A stretch of 52,292 nt of DNA. Origin: Palsa-872 sp036844615. Lineage in GTDB: Bacteria > Chloroflexota > Dormibacteria > Dormibacterales > Dormibacteraceae. Under the pieces are notes generated by a model. That model had not been told where the DNA came from. It saw nothing but the letters and a program-made list of their open reading frames with translations, and ran no database searches. This document shows, one piece after another, positions 15,709-22,473 of the stretch (the first letter of the stretch is position 1; each line of letters opens with the position of its first letter). The translations under genes were made by a program, and so were the position numbers. The DNA lies in the NCBI GenBank assembly GCA_036844615.1, contig DAIUFK010000007.1, forward strand, positions 1 through 52,292, written 5' to 3'.

Positions 15709-15843
15709 ACTCCCTTCCCCGCCCGCGCAGGGGGGTGTGCCGGGAGCTGGCTCCGCCAGGCCCGGCACCCCGAGGGGGGACGTCCCCCCTCAGACGGAAG
15801 GGATGGGGATGAGGACGCCCATCGCGTCGTTTCTCTACGCGGG
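15709..15843 (+). repeat. Intergenic hairpin repeat, family A/B, long copy
   Basis: It begins CTCCCTTCCCCGCCCG and ends with GATGAGGACGCCCATCGCG and an ACGCGG stretch. The ends match the element at 44796-44862 base for base over long runs; the middle contains an extra segment. Inside are a GTGCCGGG/CCCGGCAC stem (15737-15744 with 15761-15768), a perfect palindrome at 15772-15791 and a small GACGC/GCGTC stem (15814-15818 with 15824-15828). It lies between the convergent hpt and ogt-ada genes. Confidence 0.65.
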
Positions 15844-15844
15844 T

Positions 15845-15870
15845 CGGTCCGGCGCTAGCCGGACCGCTTT
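15845..15870. terminator. Rho-independent-type terminator between hpt and ogt-ada
   Basis: A 9-bp perfect stem CGGTCCGGC (15845-15853) with GCCGGACCG (15858-15866) and a GCTA loop, followed on the plus strand by CTTT. It sits just before the stop of the convergent minus-strand gene, so it could serve hpt and, read in reverse, the ogt-ada operon. Confidence 0.6.
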
Positions 15871-16639
15871 ACGCCGCCGCAGCAGGGCGGCAGACTTTGC
15901 ACGGGCGGAAGCCGGCCGCTCGCGCGCTTGCCTCGTCGTGGAGCCAGACGATGTTCTTCTCCAGCGCGTGCCGGCCCGTGTGACAGGTCGGGTAGCAGAA
16001 GATCTTGGTCGTCTTCACGCCCTGGTAGCGCACGCCGGCGCGCGCCAGCTCCTGCAGCCGGTTCACGCGGACGCCCTCCATCGTGAGGATCGCCTTCTTG
16101 GCCTCAGGGCCACCCCCTCCGTAGTTCCCGATCTCCCCATCCGTCCGCACGACGCGGTGGCAGGGGATGAAGTAAGGGATCGGGTTGTTGGCAAGCGCTG
16201 TGCCGACTGCCCTCACCGCCGCCGGGCGGCGGATCTCGCGAGCCACCCACCCGTAAGGACGCACCTCACCGCGAGGGATCTGGTAGGTCTTGCGAAGGAC
16301 CGCCTGCTCGAACTCGGTGAGCCCTCTAAGGTCGAAGCGCAGGCGGCGCTTGCCGCTGAGCTCGTCCTCGATCTTGGCGGCGAGGTCGGCGGGGGCCACC
16401 GCCGCCACCAACGGCCTGCCCACGTCGTGACGAAACCACTCCTCGAACTCGGCGGCCGACGCAGAGCGCGCAGCGGCTGAAACCCCGAAGCGATTCCAGG
16501 CGACGTACACCGCGCCGAGCACCGTGTCGAAACGGGCGTACGAATCCGCCATCCCAACCTCGATCAGGACGCGCTCCGCGAATCCGGCAGGGGCCTTTAG
16601 CGAACCCAGCCTCTTCAGGTCAGTCATCAGCGCGGTCAT
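15869..16639 (-). CDS. Methylated-DNA-protein cysteine methyltransferase fused to C-terminal Ada zinc domain
   Basis: A 256-residue DNA repair protein. Residues 40-105 are the Ogt N-terminal domain, residues 105-192 the methyltransferase domain with the active-site IPCHRVV (C160) and its EIGNYGGG loop. Residues 203-252 are an Ada metal-binding domain with all four zinc cysteines, C215 and C219 (FCYPTC) and C247 and C250 (CKVC), plus GVKTTKI and AAGFRPC. In E. coli Ada the order is zinc domain, AraC helix-turn-helix, Ogt; here the order is reversed and no helix-turn-helix is visible. It overlaps the ECF sigma gene upstream by up to 20 bases; ATG 16627 is an alternative start. Expected to remove O6-methylguanine and possibly phosphotriester methyl groups. 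Confidence 0.85.
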   Translation of the reverse strand: MTALMTDLKRLGSLKAPAGFAERVLIEVGMADSYARFDTVLGAVYVAWNRFGVSAAARSASAAEFEEWFRHDVGRPLVAAVAPADLAAKIEDELSGKRRLRFDLRGLTEFEQAVLRKTYQIPRGEVRPYGWVAREIRRPAAVRAVGTALANNPIPYFIPCHRVVRTDGEIGNYGGGGPEAKKAILTMEGVRVNRLQELARAGVRYQGVKTTKIFCYPTCHTGRHALEKNIVWLHDEASARAAGFRPCKVCRPAAAA

Positions 16640-17135
16640 GGTCCTCTCCTCTTAGTAGTTTCAACCCGCGATGCACGTTGGACTTCACGGTCCCGACCGG
16701 CTGGCCCAACGCCTCCGCCACCTCTTCGTATGTCAGTTCGTGCACGTGCCGCAGCACGACAGCTTCGCGGTAGCGAAGCGGCAGTACTGCGAGGCGGCAC
16801 GCGAGGTCGTCCATCTCGGCGCGCTGGAGAGTCGCCGACTCCGGCCCCATCGAGTGGTCTGGTTCGCTGCCGTTCAGCTCGGCGGTTCGCGGTTTGGCAC
16901 CCCTAGCGCGATTCCTCACCACGTTGATTGCGATGCGATGCAGCCATGGCTTCTGCTTGAGCTCGCGAATCCGCTCGGGCGAGTAGGTGCCAAGGGCTCG
17001 GTACGCGCGCATGAAAGTGTCCTGCGCGACCTCCTCCGCATCATGCCGGTTGCCGGTGAGCGCGAAGCCGACCGCGAACACCTTGTGCTGGTGCTCGCGC
17101 ACCATCCTCTCGAATAGCCCCTCTAAGCCTTCCAT
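16620..17135 (-). CDS. ECF-type RNA polymerase sigma factor
   Basis: A 171-residue sigma-70 family protein with region 2 at about residues 10-75 (FALTGNRHDAEEVAQDTFMRAYRAL, shown here only as its D-A-E-E-V-A-Q-D core, and W-L-H-R-I-A-I-N-V) and region 4 at about 110-165 (REAVVLRHVHELTYEEVA, G-T-V-K-S-N-V-H-R-G). The start is ATG 17135 behind GGGAG; a GTG lies one codon earlier. It is the first gene of a two-gene operon with the Ogt-Ada repair protein, whose start overlaps its end. No anti-sigma gene is adjacent, so activity may be controlled by the repair partner or by transcription; this is inference. Confidence 0.88.
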   Translation of the reverse strand: MEGLEGLFERMVREHQHKVFAVGFALTGNRHDAEEVAQDTFMRAYRALGTYSPERIRELKQKPWLHRIAINVVRNRARGAKPRTAELNGSEPDHSMGPESATLQRAEMDDLACRLAVLPLRYREAVVLRHVHELTYEEVAEALGQPVGTVKSNVHRGLKLLRGEDHDRADD

Positions 17136-17222
17136 CACTCCCTAAAACACAGTGTCAAGCTGAACAGTTGCAACGCCCCGGGAAGCATCATGCGGCGGCA
17201 GGTGAAATACCGCAGCCGCCAA

Positions 17223-17408
17223 TCACCCCGCTGGTGGCTCAGGCTCCTTAAGGCTCGGTTCGTAGCCTCGGCACCGCAGCACGGGCAGGGGTGGGTAGCG
17301 CGGAAAGGAAGCGTCCGTCCGCGACAGCTCGCACATCCAGAAGGTGCTTCGCGGCGCGGTCACCGTTCGCGAGTGCTTGCAGGATTTGCAAAGCCCGGGG
17401 TCGACCAA
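17223..17408 (-). CDS. Small Cys-containing protein, probable zinc-binding
   Basis: A 61-residue protein starting at TTG 17408, 10 bases after the exonuclease stop and behind a TGAGGG tract. It carries C-K-S-C near the N-terminus (residues 7 and 10), a third cysteine in FWMCELSRTD and a fourth in PVLRCRGYEP, separated like a treble-clef or zinc-ribbon site. The FPRYPPLPVL segment is conserved in small proteins of this kind that I recall from actinobacteria and other soil bacteria. Function unknown; co-transcription with a 5'-3' exonuclease is the only clue. Confidence 0.6.
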   Translation of the reverse strand: MVDPGLCKSCKHSRTVTAPRSTFWMCELSRTDASFPRYPPLPVLRCRGYEPSLKEPEPPAG

Positions 17409-17418
17409 CCGCGCGCCC

Positions 17419-18267
17419 TCAGATCGACGCCAGGGCGGTCAGCAGCCTCTGGAACGAGCTCGCGACGCCGTAGCGCTTGCCCAGCGCCCCGACCTGCGCC
17501 GGATCCTCCGGGTAGCGGTCTCGCCTGCCGGTCGGGACCTCGATATCGAGGTTCGTGACAGGGGGCACTATGCGGCTCGCCTTTTCCAGGTAGTCCGCGT
17601 CGGCCGTGCGGAAGATGCCTGCCTCGAGCATCGCGCCCACCGACCCATACCGGCGCACCAGGTCTGCCGCCTTCTTGGCGCCGATGCCCGCAATGCCCGG
17701 CAGGCCGTCGGAAGGATCGCCTCGCAGGATCGCAAAGTCCGCGTACGCGCGCCCGGGGATCGAATAACGGCGCTCGACCTCGGCCTCGTCGACCTCCGCC
17801 AAGCCTGTTTTTTCGGGGTACAGGACGATGATCTCGCGGTCGCGAACGAGCGTGAACAAATCGCGATCCCCGCTGTAGATCTCGATGGGAGTTTCGACGC
17901 GCACCGCCAGCGAGGCGATGACATCCTCGGCTTCGTACCCGCTCACGCCCAGTGCATCGATCCCGACTGCCGCGAGACACTCCATGACCACGGGCATCTG
18001 CGGCTCGAGGTCGGGCGGCACAGGCTCAGCGGTGCGGTGCTCCTTGTAGCTGGGGAGCAGCTCGACTCGCCAATCCGGGCGCCAGTCTTCATCGGTCGCC
18101 AGCGCCAGGCGTTTCGGTTTGCGTTCGGTGATCAGGCGGGCGAGGGTTTCGAGCGTTCCCCTTACGGCGTTGACAAGGGTCCCGTCGGGGGCCCGGGTGG
18201 TCTGGGGCACGCCGTAGAAAGCCCGAAAGATGAGGCTCGACCCGTCGACCAACAGCCATTCCGGCAA
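17419..18267 (-). CDS. Stand-alone 5'-3' exonuclease (PolA N-terminal domain type)
   Basis: A 282-residue FEN/PIN-type nuclease matching the 5' nuclease domain of DNA polymerase I, with no polymerase domain. Acidic metal ligands are in LLVDGSSLIFRAFYG (D8), ALATDED, YEAEDVIASLA, YSGDRDLFTLV and GDPSDGLPG; the helix-hairpin-helix GIAGIGAKKAADLV follows. Start is TTG 18267 with a TAGGAT box 9 bases upstream, divergent from the lipoprotein gene. Likely roles are RNA primer removal and flap processing, as for other free-standing ExoIX/PolA-exo proteins. Confidence 0.87.
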   Translation of the reverse strand: MPEWLLVDGSSLIFRAFYGVPQTTRAPDGTLVNAVRGTLETLARLITERKPKRLALATDEDWRPDWRVELLPSYKEHRTAEPVPPDLEPQMPVVMECLAAVGIDALGVSGYEAEDVIASLAVRVETPIEIYSGDRDLFTLVRDREIIVLYPEKTGLAEVDEAEVERRYSIPGRAYADFAILRGDPSDGLPGIAGIGAKKAADLVRRYGSVGAMLEAGIFRTADADYLEKASRIVPPVTNLDIEVPTGRRDRYPEDPAQVGALGKRYGVASSFQRLLTALASI

Positions 18268-18276
18268 AGTTGCCTG

Positions 18277-18282
18277 ATCCTA
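18277..18282 (-). promoter_or_regulatory. -10-like box (TAGGAT) of exonuclease gene
   Basis: TAGGAT on the reverse strand, 9 bases before the TTG start at 18267. It is mirrored by an identical box for the divergent lipoprotein gene. Confidence 0.4.
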
Positions 18283-18301
18283 CTCGCACTTCGAAGGCCA
18301 T

Positions 18302-18307
18302 TAGGAT
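18302..18307 (+). promoter_or_regulatory. -10-like box (TAGGAT) of lipoprotein gene
   Basis: TAGGAT 9 bases before the TTG start at 18317; the same box and spacing as on the other strand at 18277-18282. Confidence 0.4.
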
Positions 18308-18316
18308 GGCCGTGGT

Positions 18317-19507
18317 TTGAGAACCTTTCGGGTGCTCGCCGCGACGCTTGCGGCGCTGACGCTGTTCGCCTGCTCCACTTCTCGCAGCCCAGTGGCGTCA
18401 GGCACGCGTCTCACATCCCCGAGCCCAAACCCCGCCGACTCCAAGGCCGCCGACCTCCGAACCCGACTGGATCTGCTCCTCGGCGAGCACGTGATGGTCA
18501 TCGCCAAGGAGTCGTCGGCCGCACACAGGGCAGACGAGTTCGCCGGGTACCTGCACCTACTTACCACCAACGGTAGCGACCTCACCGACCTCATGCGCTC
18601 GGCTCTTGGCGGGACGGCGGCAGCGCGCTTTGACACCATCTGGAGCGCGCAGAACGACTATCTCGTGCACTACACGATCGGGCTTGTCGCTCACGACAAG
18701 AGCAAGTCCGACGCCGCCACCGCGAGCCTTGTCAATGGGTTCGTGCCTCAGTTCTCGCAGTTCGCGGCCGATACCGCCCAGATCCCGCTCGGCCCCATCG
18801 CGCAGCTCGTGATGCAGCACGCGCTGCAGACCAAGGCGGTGATCGACGATCAGGTCGCTCAGAGGTATCCCAGGATGTATGCCGACCTTCACATCGCATA
18901 CGGGCAGGCTGCTCTGATCGGGGATGCTCTCGCGCCCAGGATCGCCAAGGAGTTCCCCGACAAGTTTCCAGGCAACGCATCCAGCAAGGCAGTTGACCTG
19001 CGCGTCTCGGTCAACACCCTGCTCCAGGAGCACGCATACCTTTCGACGATGGCGACAAGCGCGGCGGTCCGCGGCCGCTCTGCGGAGCAGGTCGCAGCCG
19101 TGGGTGGGCTGACTGACAACACCAACACCTTCGCGACGCTGCTCAAAGACCTTTTCGGATCATCGGCCGCGATCCAGTTCGACCAGATCTGGCCGGCCAA
19201 GAACGCAGCGGTGATCGCCTACGCGACGGCGTCCGCAGGCGCGGCAAGGCAAAGGGCGCTGAGCCAGCTGACTGACGTTTTCGTCCCGCGCTTTTCCGGG
19301 TTCGTCCAGTCATGGACCGGGCTGTCGGCGTTCACCCCGGCCGTCGACTCGCAGGTCCAGGGGACGATTGCGGTGATCGACGACCAGCGGTCGAAGTCTC
19401 TCGCCGGGGTCGCCGCTGACGACAGGTCAGCCGAGGCTTCGATGGAGCTGGAGGCCGACCTCATTGCCGCCGGGGCGATCGCCAAACTCCCCAAACGCTT
19501 CAATTAG
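18317..19507 (+). CDS. Lipoprotein with two tandem alpha-helical repeats, function unknown
   Basis: A 396-residue secreted protein. Residues 1-19 form a lipoprotein signal peptide ending in the lipobox LFAC, so C19 should be lipidated. The mature part holds two copies of one domain: about residues 46-150 (DLRTRLDLLLGEHV ... RFDTIWSAQNDYLVHY ... NGFVPQFSQF) and about 227-330 (DLRVSVNTLLQEHA ... QFDQIWPAKNAAVIAY ... DVFVPRFSGF). The pattern looks helical. Start TTG 18317 is preceded by a TAGGAT box. I do not recognise the family; cell-surface location is the only functional inference. It ends 6 bases before the convergent aminotransferase. Confidence 0.75.
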   Translation: MRTFRVLAATLAALTLFACSTSRSPVASGTRLTSPSPNPADSKAADLRTRLDLLLGEHVMVIAKESSAAHRADEFAGYLHLLTTNGSDLTDLMRSALGGTAAARFDTIWSAQNDYLVHYTIGLVAHDKSKSDAATASLVNGFVPQFSQFAADTAQIPLGPIAQLVMQHALQTKAVIDDQVAQRYPRMYADLHIAYGQAALIGDALAPRIAKEFPDKFPGNASSKAVDLRVSVNTLLQEHAYLSTMATSAAVRGRSAEQVAAVGGLTDNTNTFATLLKDLFGSSAAIQFDQIWPAKNAAVIAYATASAGAARQRALSQLTDVFVPRFSGFVQSWTGLSAFTPAVDSQVQGTIAVIDDQRSKSLAGVAADDRSAEASMELEADLIAAGAIAKLPKRFN

Positions 19508-19513
19508 GAGCCG

Positions 19514-20764
19514 TCAGTCCAGCGCTGAGGCGATGATCTCCAGGCCGGTGGCGGCATCTTCCGGATCGACCACGAGCGGAGGGCAGATGCGGACCGCCCT
19601 GGCTCCCGCGGTCAGGAGCAGCAACCCTCGTTCGAAAGCGTTCTGGACCAGCTGAGCCGCCTGCTCCGCGGTCTTCAGCTCCAGCGCCACCATCAATCCG
19701 ACCCCGCGGACGTCGGTCACCTGGGGGTGCGTTTGCGCGATCTCTCGCAGCCCGTCCTGCAGCTGGGCCCCGACCCGAGTCGCGTTTTCCATCAGGCCCT
19801 CCTCAAGGAGGTCGAGAGTGACCAGCCCGGCGGCGCAAGCCAGCGGATTGCCGCCGAAGGTGCTCCCGTGCGAGCCTGGCGGCCAGCTCATCTGCTCGGC
19901 CCGCGCGATGAAAGCGCCAAGCGGCAGTCCCGAGGCAATGCCCTTCGCCAGGCAGACGATGTCAGGCTCGACGTCCCAATGCTCGACGGCGAGCAGCTTG
20001 CCGGTACGGCCCATCCCGGACTGGACCTCATCCGCCACGAGCAGGATCCCATGCTTGAGCGTCAGCTCGCGCAGCCTGGGCAGGAAATCGTCGGGCGGCA
20101 CCAGGTACCCGCCCTCACCCTGGATCGGCTCGACGAACACCGCGGCCACGCTATCGGCAGGGGCGACGGTGTTGAAAAGCTCCTCGAGCCGCGCGATGGT
20201 GTCGTCGGTCGTCACTCCGCGCGAGGTTGACGGGAAGGGCGCGTGAAAGACCGAGGACAAAAGAGGCGCAAACCGGCGGCGCTGGCTGGCCTTGGAGGCG
20301 GTCAGCGACAGGGCGCCGAACGTCCTGCCGTGGAACCCTCCGATGAACGCTATGTAGCTTGGGCGGCCGGTGGCATACCGGGCGAGCTTCATGGCGCCCT
20401 CGATCGCCTCCGCGCCGGAGTTGGTGAAGAACACCTTCGCCGGCGTGCCGGGCAGGATCTTCGCCTCCAGGCGCTCGGCGAGCTCGATCTCGGAGCGGTA
20501 GTAGAAGTCGGTTCCTGACATGTGCAGGAAGCGCCTGGCCTGTTCCTCGATGGCGGCGACGACCCTGGGGTGGGAGTGGCCGGTGGTGACTACCGCTATG
20601 CCTGCTGTGAAGTCGAGGAAGCTATTGCCGTCAACGTCGGTGACCCAGCAACCCTCCCCACTCTCCATCACGAAGGGATACGCCCGGGTGAAGCTTGGCG
20701 ACATGGCCCTGGCGTCTCGGGCGATGAGCTCCGCCGCCTTGGGGCCGGGCAGCGCCGTCTTCAT
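19514..20764 (-). CDS. Class III aminotransferase (4-aminobutyrate or acetylornithine type)
   Basis: A 416-residue PLP enzyme of fold type I. Signatures are DFTAGIAVVTTGHSHPRV near the N-terminus, FFTNSGAEAIEGAMKLAR, FHGRTFGALSLT, VFVEPIQGEGGY, LVADEVQSGMGRTG and CLAKGIASGLPLG with the PLP lysine. The sequence is closest in style to 4-aminobutyrate aminotransferases of the archaeal/Thermus type rather than ArgD, and no arginine genes are adjacent. ATG 20764 (MKTALPGPKAAEL) was chosen; a GTG at 20788 would add eight atypical residues. Transcribed alone. Confidence 0.85.
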   Translation of the reverse strand: MKTALPGPKAAELIARDARAMSPSFTRAYPFVMESGEGCWVTDVDGNSFLDFTAGIAVVTTGHSHPRVVAAIEEQARRFLHMSGTDFYYRSEIELAERLEAKILPGTPAKVFFTNSGAEAIEGAMKLARYATGRPSYIAFIGGFHGRTFGALSLTASKASQRRRFAPLLSSVFHAPFPSTSRGVTTDDTIARLEELFNTVAPADSVAAVFVEPIQGEGGYLVPPDDFLPRLRELTLKHGILLVADEVQSGMGRTGKLLAVEHWDVEPDIVCLAKGIASGLPLGAFIARAEQMSWPPGSHGSTFGGNPLACAAGLVTLDLLEEGLMENATRVGAQLQDGLREIAQTHPQVTDVRGVGLMVALELKTAEQAAQLVQNAFERGLLLLTAGARAVRICPPLVVDPEDAATGLEIIASALD

Positions 20765-20866
20765 TTGGGGCCGACGTGCGGTCTTCACGAAGGGTGCAAG
20801 GCGGTCGAGTGATTCATCCCGCCGAAGGTATCAGACCGCGCGGGGGGCGGCCCCGGGACACCCCAG

Positions 20867-21397
20867 TTGTGGTCCAATTGGGCCTTGGCAAGGGGGACCA
20901 GCACCTTCAGCATCCGGCCGGCAACCCGTGATGACCTGAAGGCGATAGTCGGGATCTACAACTGGGCGGTGAACCAGACCTTCGCCACCATCGACTCAGA
21001 GCCCCTCGGCACCGAGGAGGCTGCAGCCTGGTGGGAGGCGCACGGAAAACGGTCAAAGCTGCTAGTCTCCACCGACGACGGCGGGGTGATCGGTTGGGCG
21101 CGCCTGTTTCCATGGAACCAGCGCGGTTTCGACATCGTGGAGGATCTCGTTTACGTAGATCCTGTCCACCAGGGGGAAGGTATCGGTAGGGCACTGCTTG
21201 CGGAGCTCATCAAGGAGGCGCGTGGCCTCGGCTATCGCACGATCGTGGCGACGATAGCCACCGACAACCGGGCAGGTCTCCAGCTGCACTCGAAGCTTGG
21301 CTTCGAGGTCGTCGGCACGATACGCGACGCAGCTCACAAGTTCGACAGGTGGATGGACATCACCCTGGTCCAGCTTGCGCTGGAAGCGGGGAGCTGA
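20867..21397 (+). CDS. GNAT acetyltransferase, phosphinothricin/methionine sulfoximine type
   Basis: A GNAT protein of about 170 residues. The core begins SIRPATRDDLKAIVGIYN, contains FATIDSEPLG, the acetyl-CoA loop VHQGEGIGRALL and ends with NRAGLQLHSKLGFEVVGT, then KFDRWMDITLVQL, the pattern of Pat/Bar/YncA enzymes. The start is uncertain: TTG 20867 or TTG 20885, the latter placing the core six residues closer to the usual position. It is followed after 9 bases by an alpha/beta hydrolase on the same strand. Probably N-acetylates an amino-acid-like xenobiotic or a methionine sulfone-type compound. Confidence 0.82.
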   Translation: MWSNWALARGTSTFSIRPATRDDLKAIVGIYNWAVNQTFATIDSEPLGTEEAAAWWEAHGKRSKLLVSTDDGGVIGWARLFPWNQRGFDIVEDLVYVDPVHQGEGIGRALLAELIKEARGLGYRTIVATIATDNRAGLQLHSKLGFEVVGTIRDAAHKFDRWMDITLVQLALEAGS

Positions 21398-21406
21398 CCT
21401 CCGGAG

Positions 21407-22351
21407 ATGCCACTTCACAAGATCAACGGCCAGTGGATCCACTATGAAGACACGGGCGGCGACGCGATGCCTGTCGTCCTGGCCCACGGCCTGCTCATGG
21501 ACGGCGAGATGTTCGCTCCTCAGCTCGCGCTCCAGAGCCCTGACTGCAGGATCGTCACGTGGGATGCGCGCGGCCACGGCGAGACCGAGAACACCGATGA
21601 CCCGTTCACTTACTGGGACCTGGCCGACGACCTGACAGGGTTGCTCGACCACCTCGGCATCCGGAAGGCGGTCATCGGCGGCATGAGCCAGGGCGGCTTC
21701 ATCGCCCTCCGTTTCGCCCTTCAGCACCCCGAGCGCGTGTCGGCCCTGATCCTGCTCGGCACCCAGGCCGGGAGCGAGGATCCGGTCAAGGTTGCGACCT
21801 ACAGGACGATGCTGGACGTGTGGGAGACCGACGGGCTCAACGACCAGCTGGCGGAGACGATTGCGGCGATCATGCTGGGCAACGATTGGCCGGGTCGCCA
21901 AGCCTGGATCACCAAGTGGCGCCAGAAGCCGCGCTCGCTCCTGCGCCAGGCGTTCGAAGCGCTGGCCGGACGAGACGACATCCACGACAGGCTCGGCGAG
22001 ATCAAGGCGCCCACACTGGTCATCCACGGCACCGCCGATGCGGCGATCGACATCGAGGAGGCGGAGCGCCTGTGCTCGGAGCTGGCCAACTGCCAGAAGA
22101 TGGTCGCCATCGAGGGAGGCGGCCACGCGTCCAACCTCACCCACCCGGAGCTGGTGAACGCGGAGATCCGGCAGTTCCTGCGGGGGCTCGCCGCCGGGAC
22201 TAACGGGGGGGCCGAGAGGCGTGAGGAGGGAAGGCGCTCCAACGTCGAGCGGCGGTTCAACGAGCGAAGGGGACCGATCCGCGCCACCGCCGGCCGCCGG
22301 GTTTTCAATCCTGCCGACAGGCGGATGGCTGAACGCCGAAGCTTCGAGTAG
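21407..22351 (+). CDS. Alpha/beta hydrolase with Arg-rich C-terminal tail
   Basis: A 314-residue protein. Residues 1-255 form an alpha/beta hydrolase: oxyanion region VLAHGLLMDG, nucleophile elbow GGMSQGGF (Ser), acid in IHGTADAAI and histidine in EGGGHASNL. Residues about 258-314 are a separate, highly charged tail rich in R-R pairs (GRRSNVERRF, RATAGRRV, DRRMAERR) not normal for this fold. The same module makes up most of the small protein at 45745-45972, with near-identical DNA. SD-like CCGGAG precedes the ATG. It is co-transcribed with the GNAT gene. Esterase, lactonase or enol-lactonase activity is possible. Confidence 0.85.
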   Translation: MPLHKINGQWIHYEDTGGDAMPVVLAHGLLMDGEMFAPQLALQSPDCRIVTWDARGHGETENTDDPFTYWDLADDLTGLLDHLGIRKAVIGGMSQGGFIALRFALQHPERVSALILLGTQAGSEDPVKVATYRTMLDVWETDGLNDQLAETIAAIMLGNDWPGRQAWITKWRQKPRSLLRQAFEALAGRDDIHDRLGEIKAPTLVIHGTADAAIDIEEAERLCSELANCQKMVAIEGGGHASNLTHPELVNAEIRQFLRGLAAGTNGGAERREEGRRSNVERRFNERRGPIRATAGRRVFNPADRRMAERRSFE

Positions 22352-22363
22352 ATCAAGGCCGAA

Positions 22364-22444
22364 CCTAATCTCCCTCCCACCTTCAGGGGGGAGGGTTAAG
22401 GGTGCACTCAGTAAGGCCCATCCTTAACGCCGCTTGCGCGCAGG
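22364..22444 (+). repeat. Intergenic hairpin repeat, family 22/31, copy 1
   Basis: Contains CCCTCCC (22372-22378) paired with GGGAGGG (22389-22395), then GCACTCAGTAAGGCCCATCC and TTAACGCCGCTTGCGCGCAG. The reverse complement of 31315-31379 has the same order of blocks with nearly the same bases. It lies between convergent genes and may also act as a terminator. Confidence 0.6.
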
Positions 22445-22473
22445 GGCGTTACCAGGCAATCCCCGTCAGGCCG

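Noticed and set aside
15709..15870. Hairpin-rich region as a riboswitch for the ogt-ada or hpt gene
   Set aside because: It lies downstream of both convergent genes rather than in a leader, and a second copy exists at 44796, so it is better explained as a repeat plus terminator.
17344..18576. 410-codon plus-strand open frame across the exonuclease gene
   Set aside because: Antisense to a well-supported exonuclease and running into the lipoprotein gene in another frame; composition is that of a shadow frame.
21062..22144. 360-codon reverse-strand open frame under the GNAT and hydrolase genes
   Set aside because: Both plus-strand genes have complete catalytic motifs; the antisense frame shows none.
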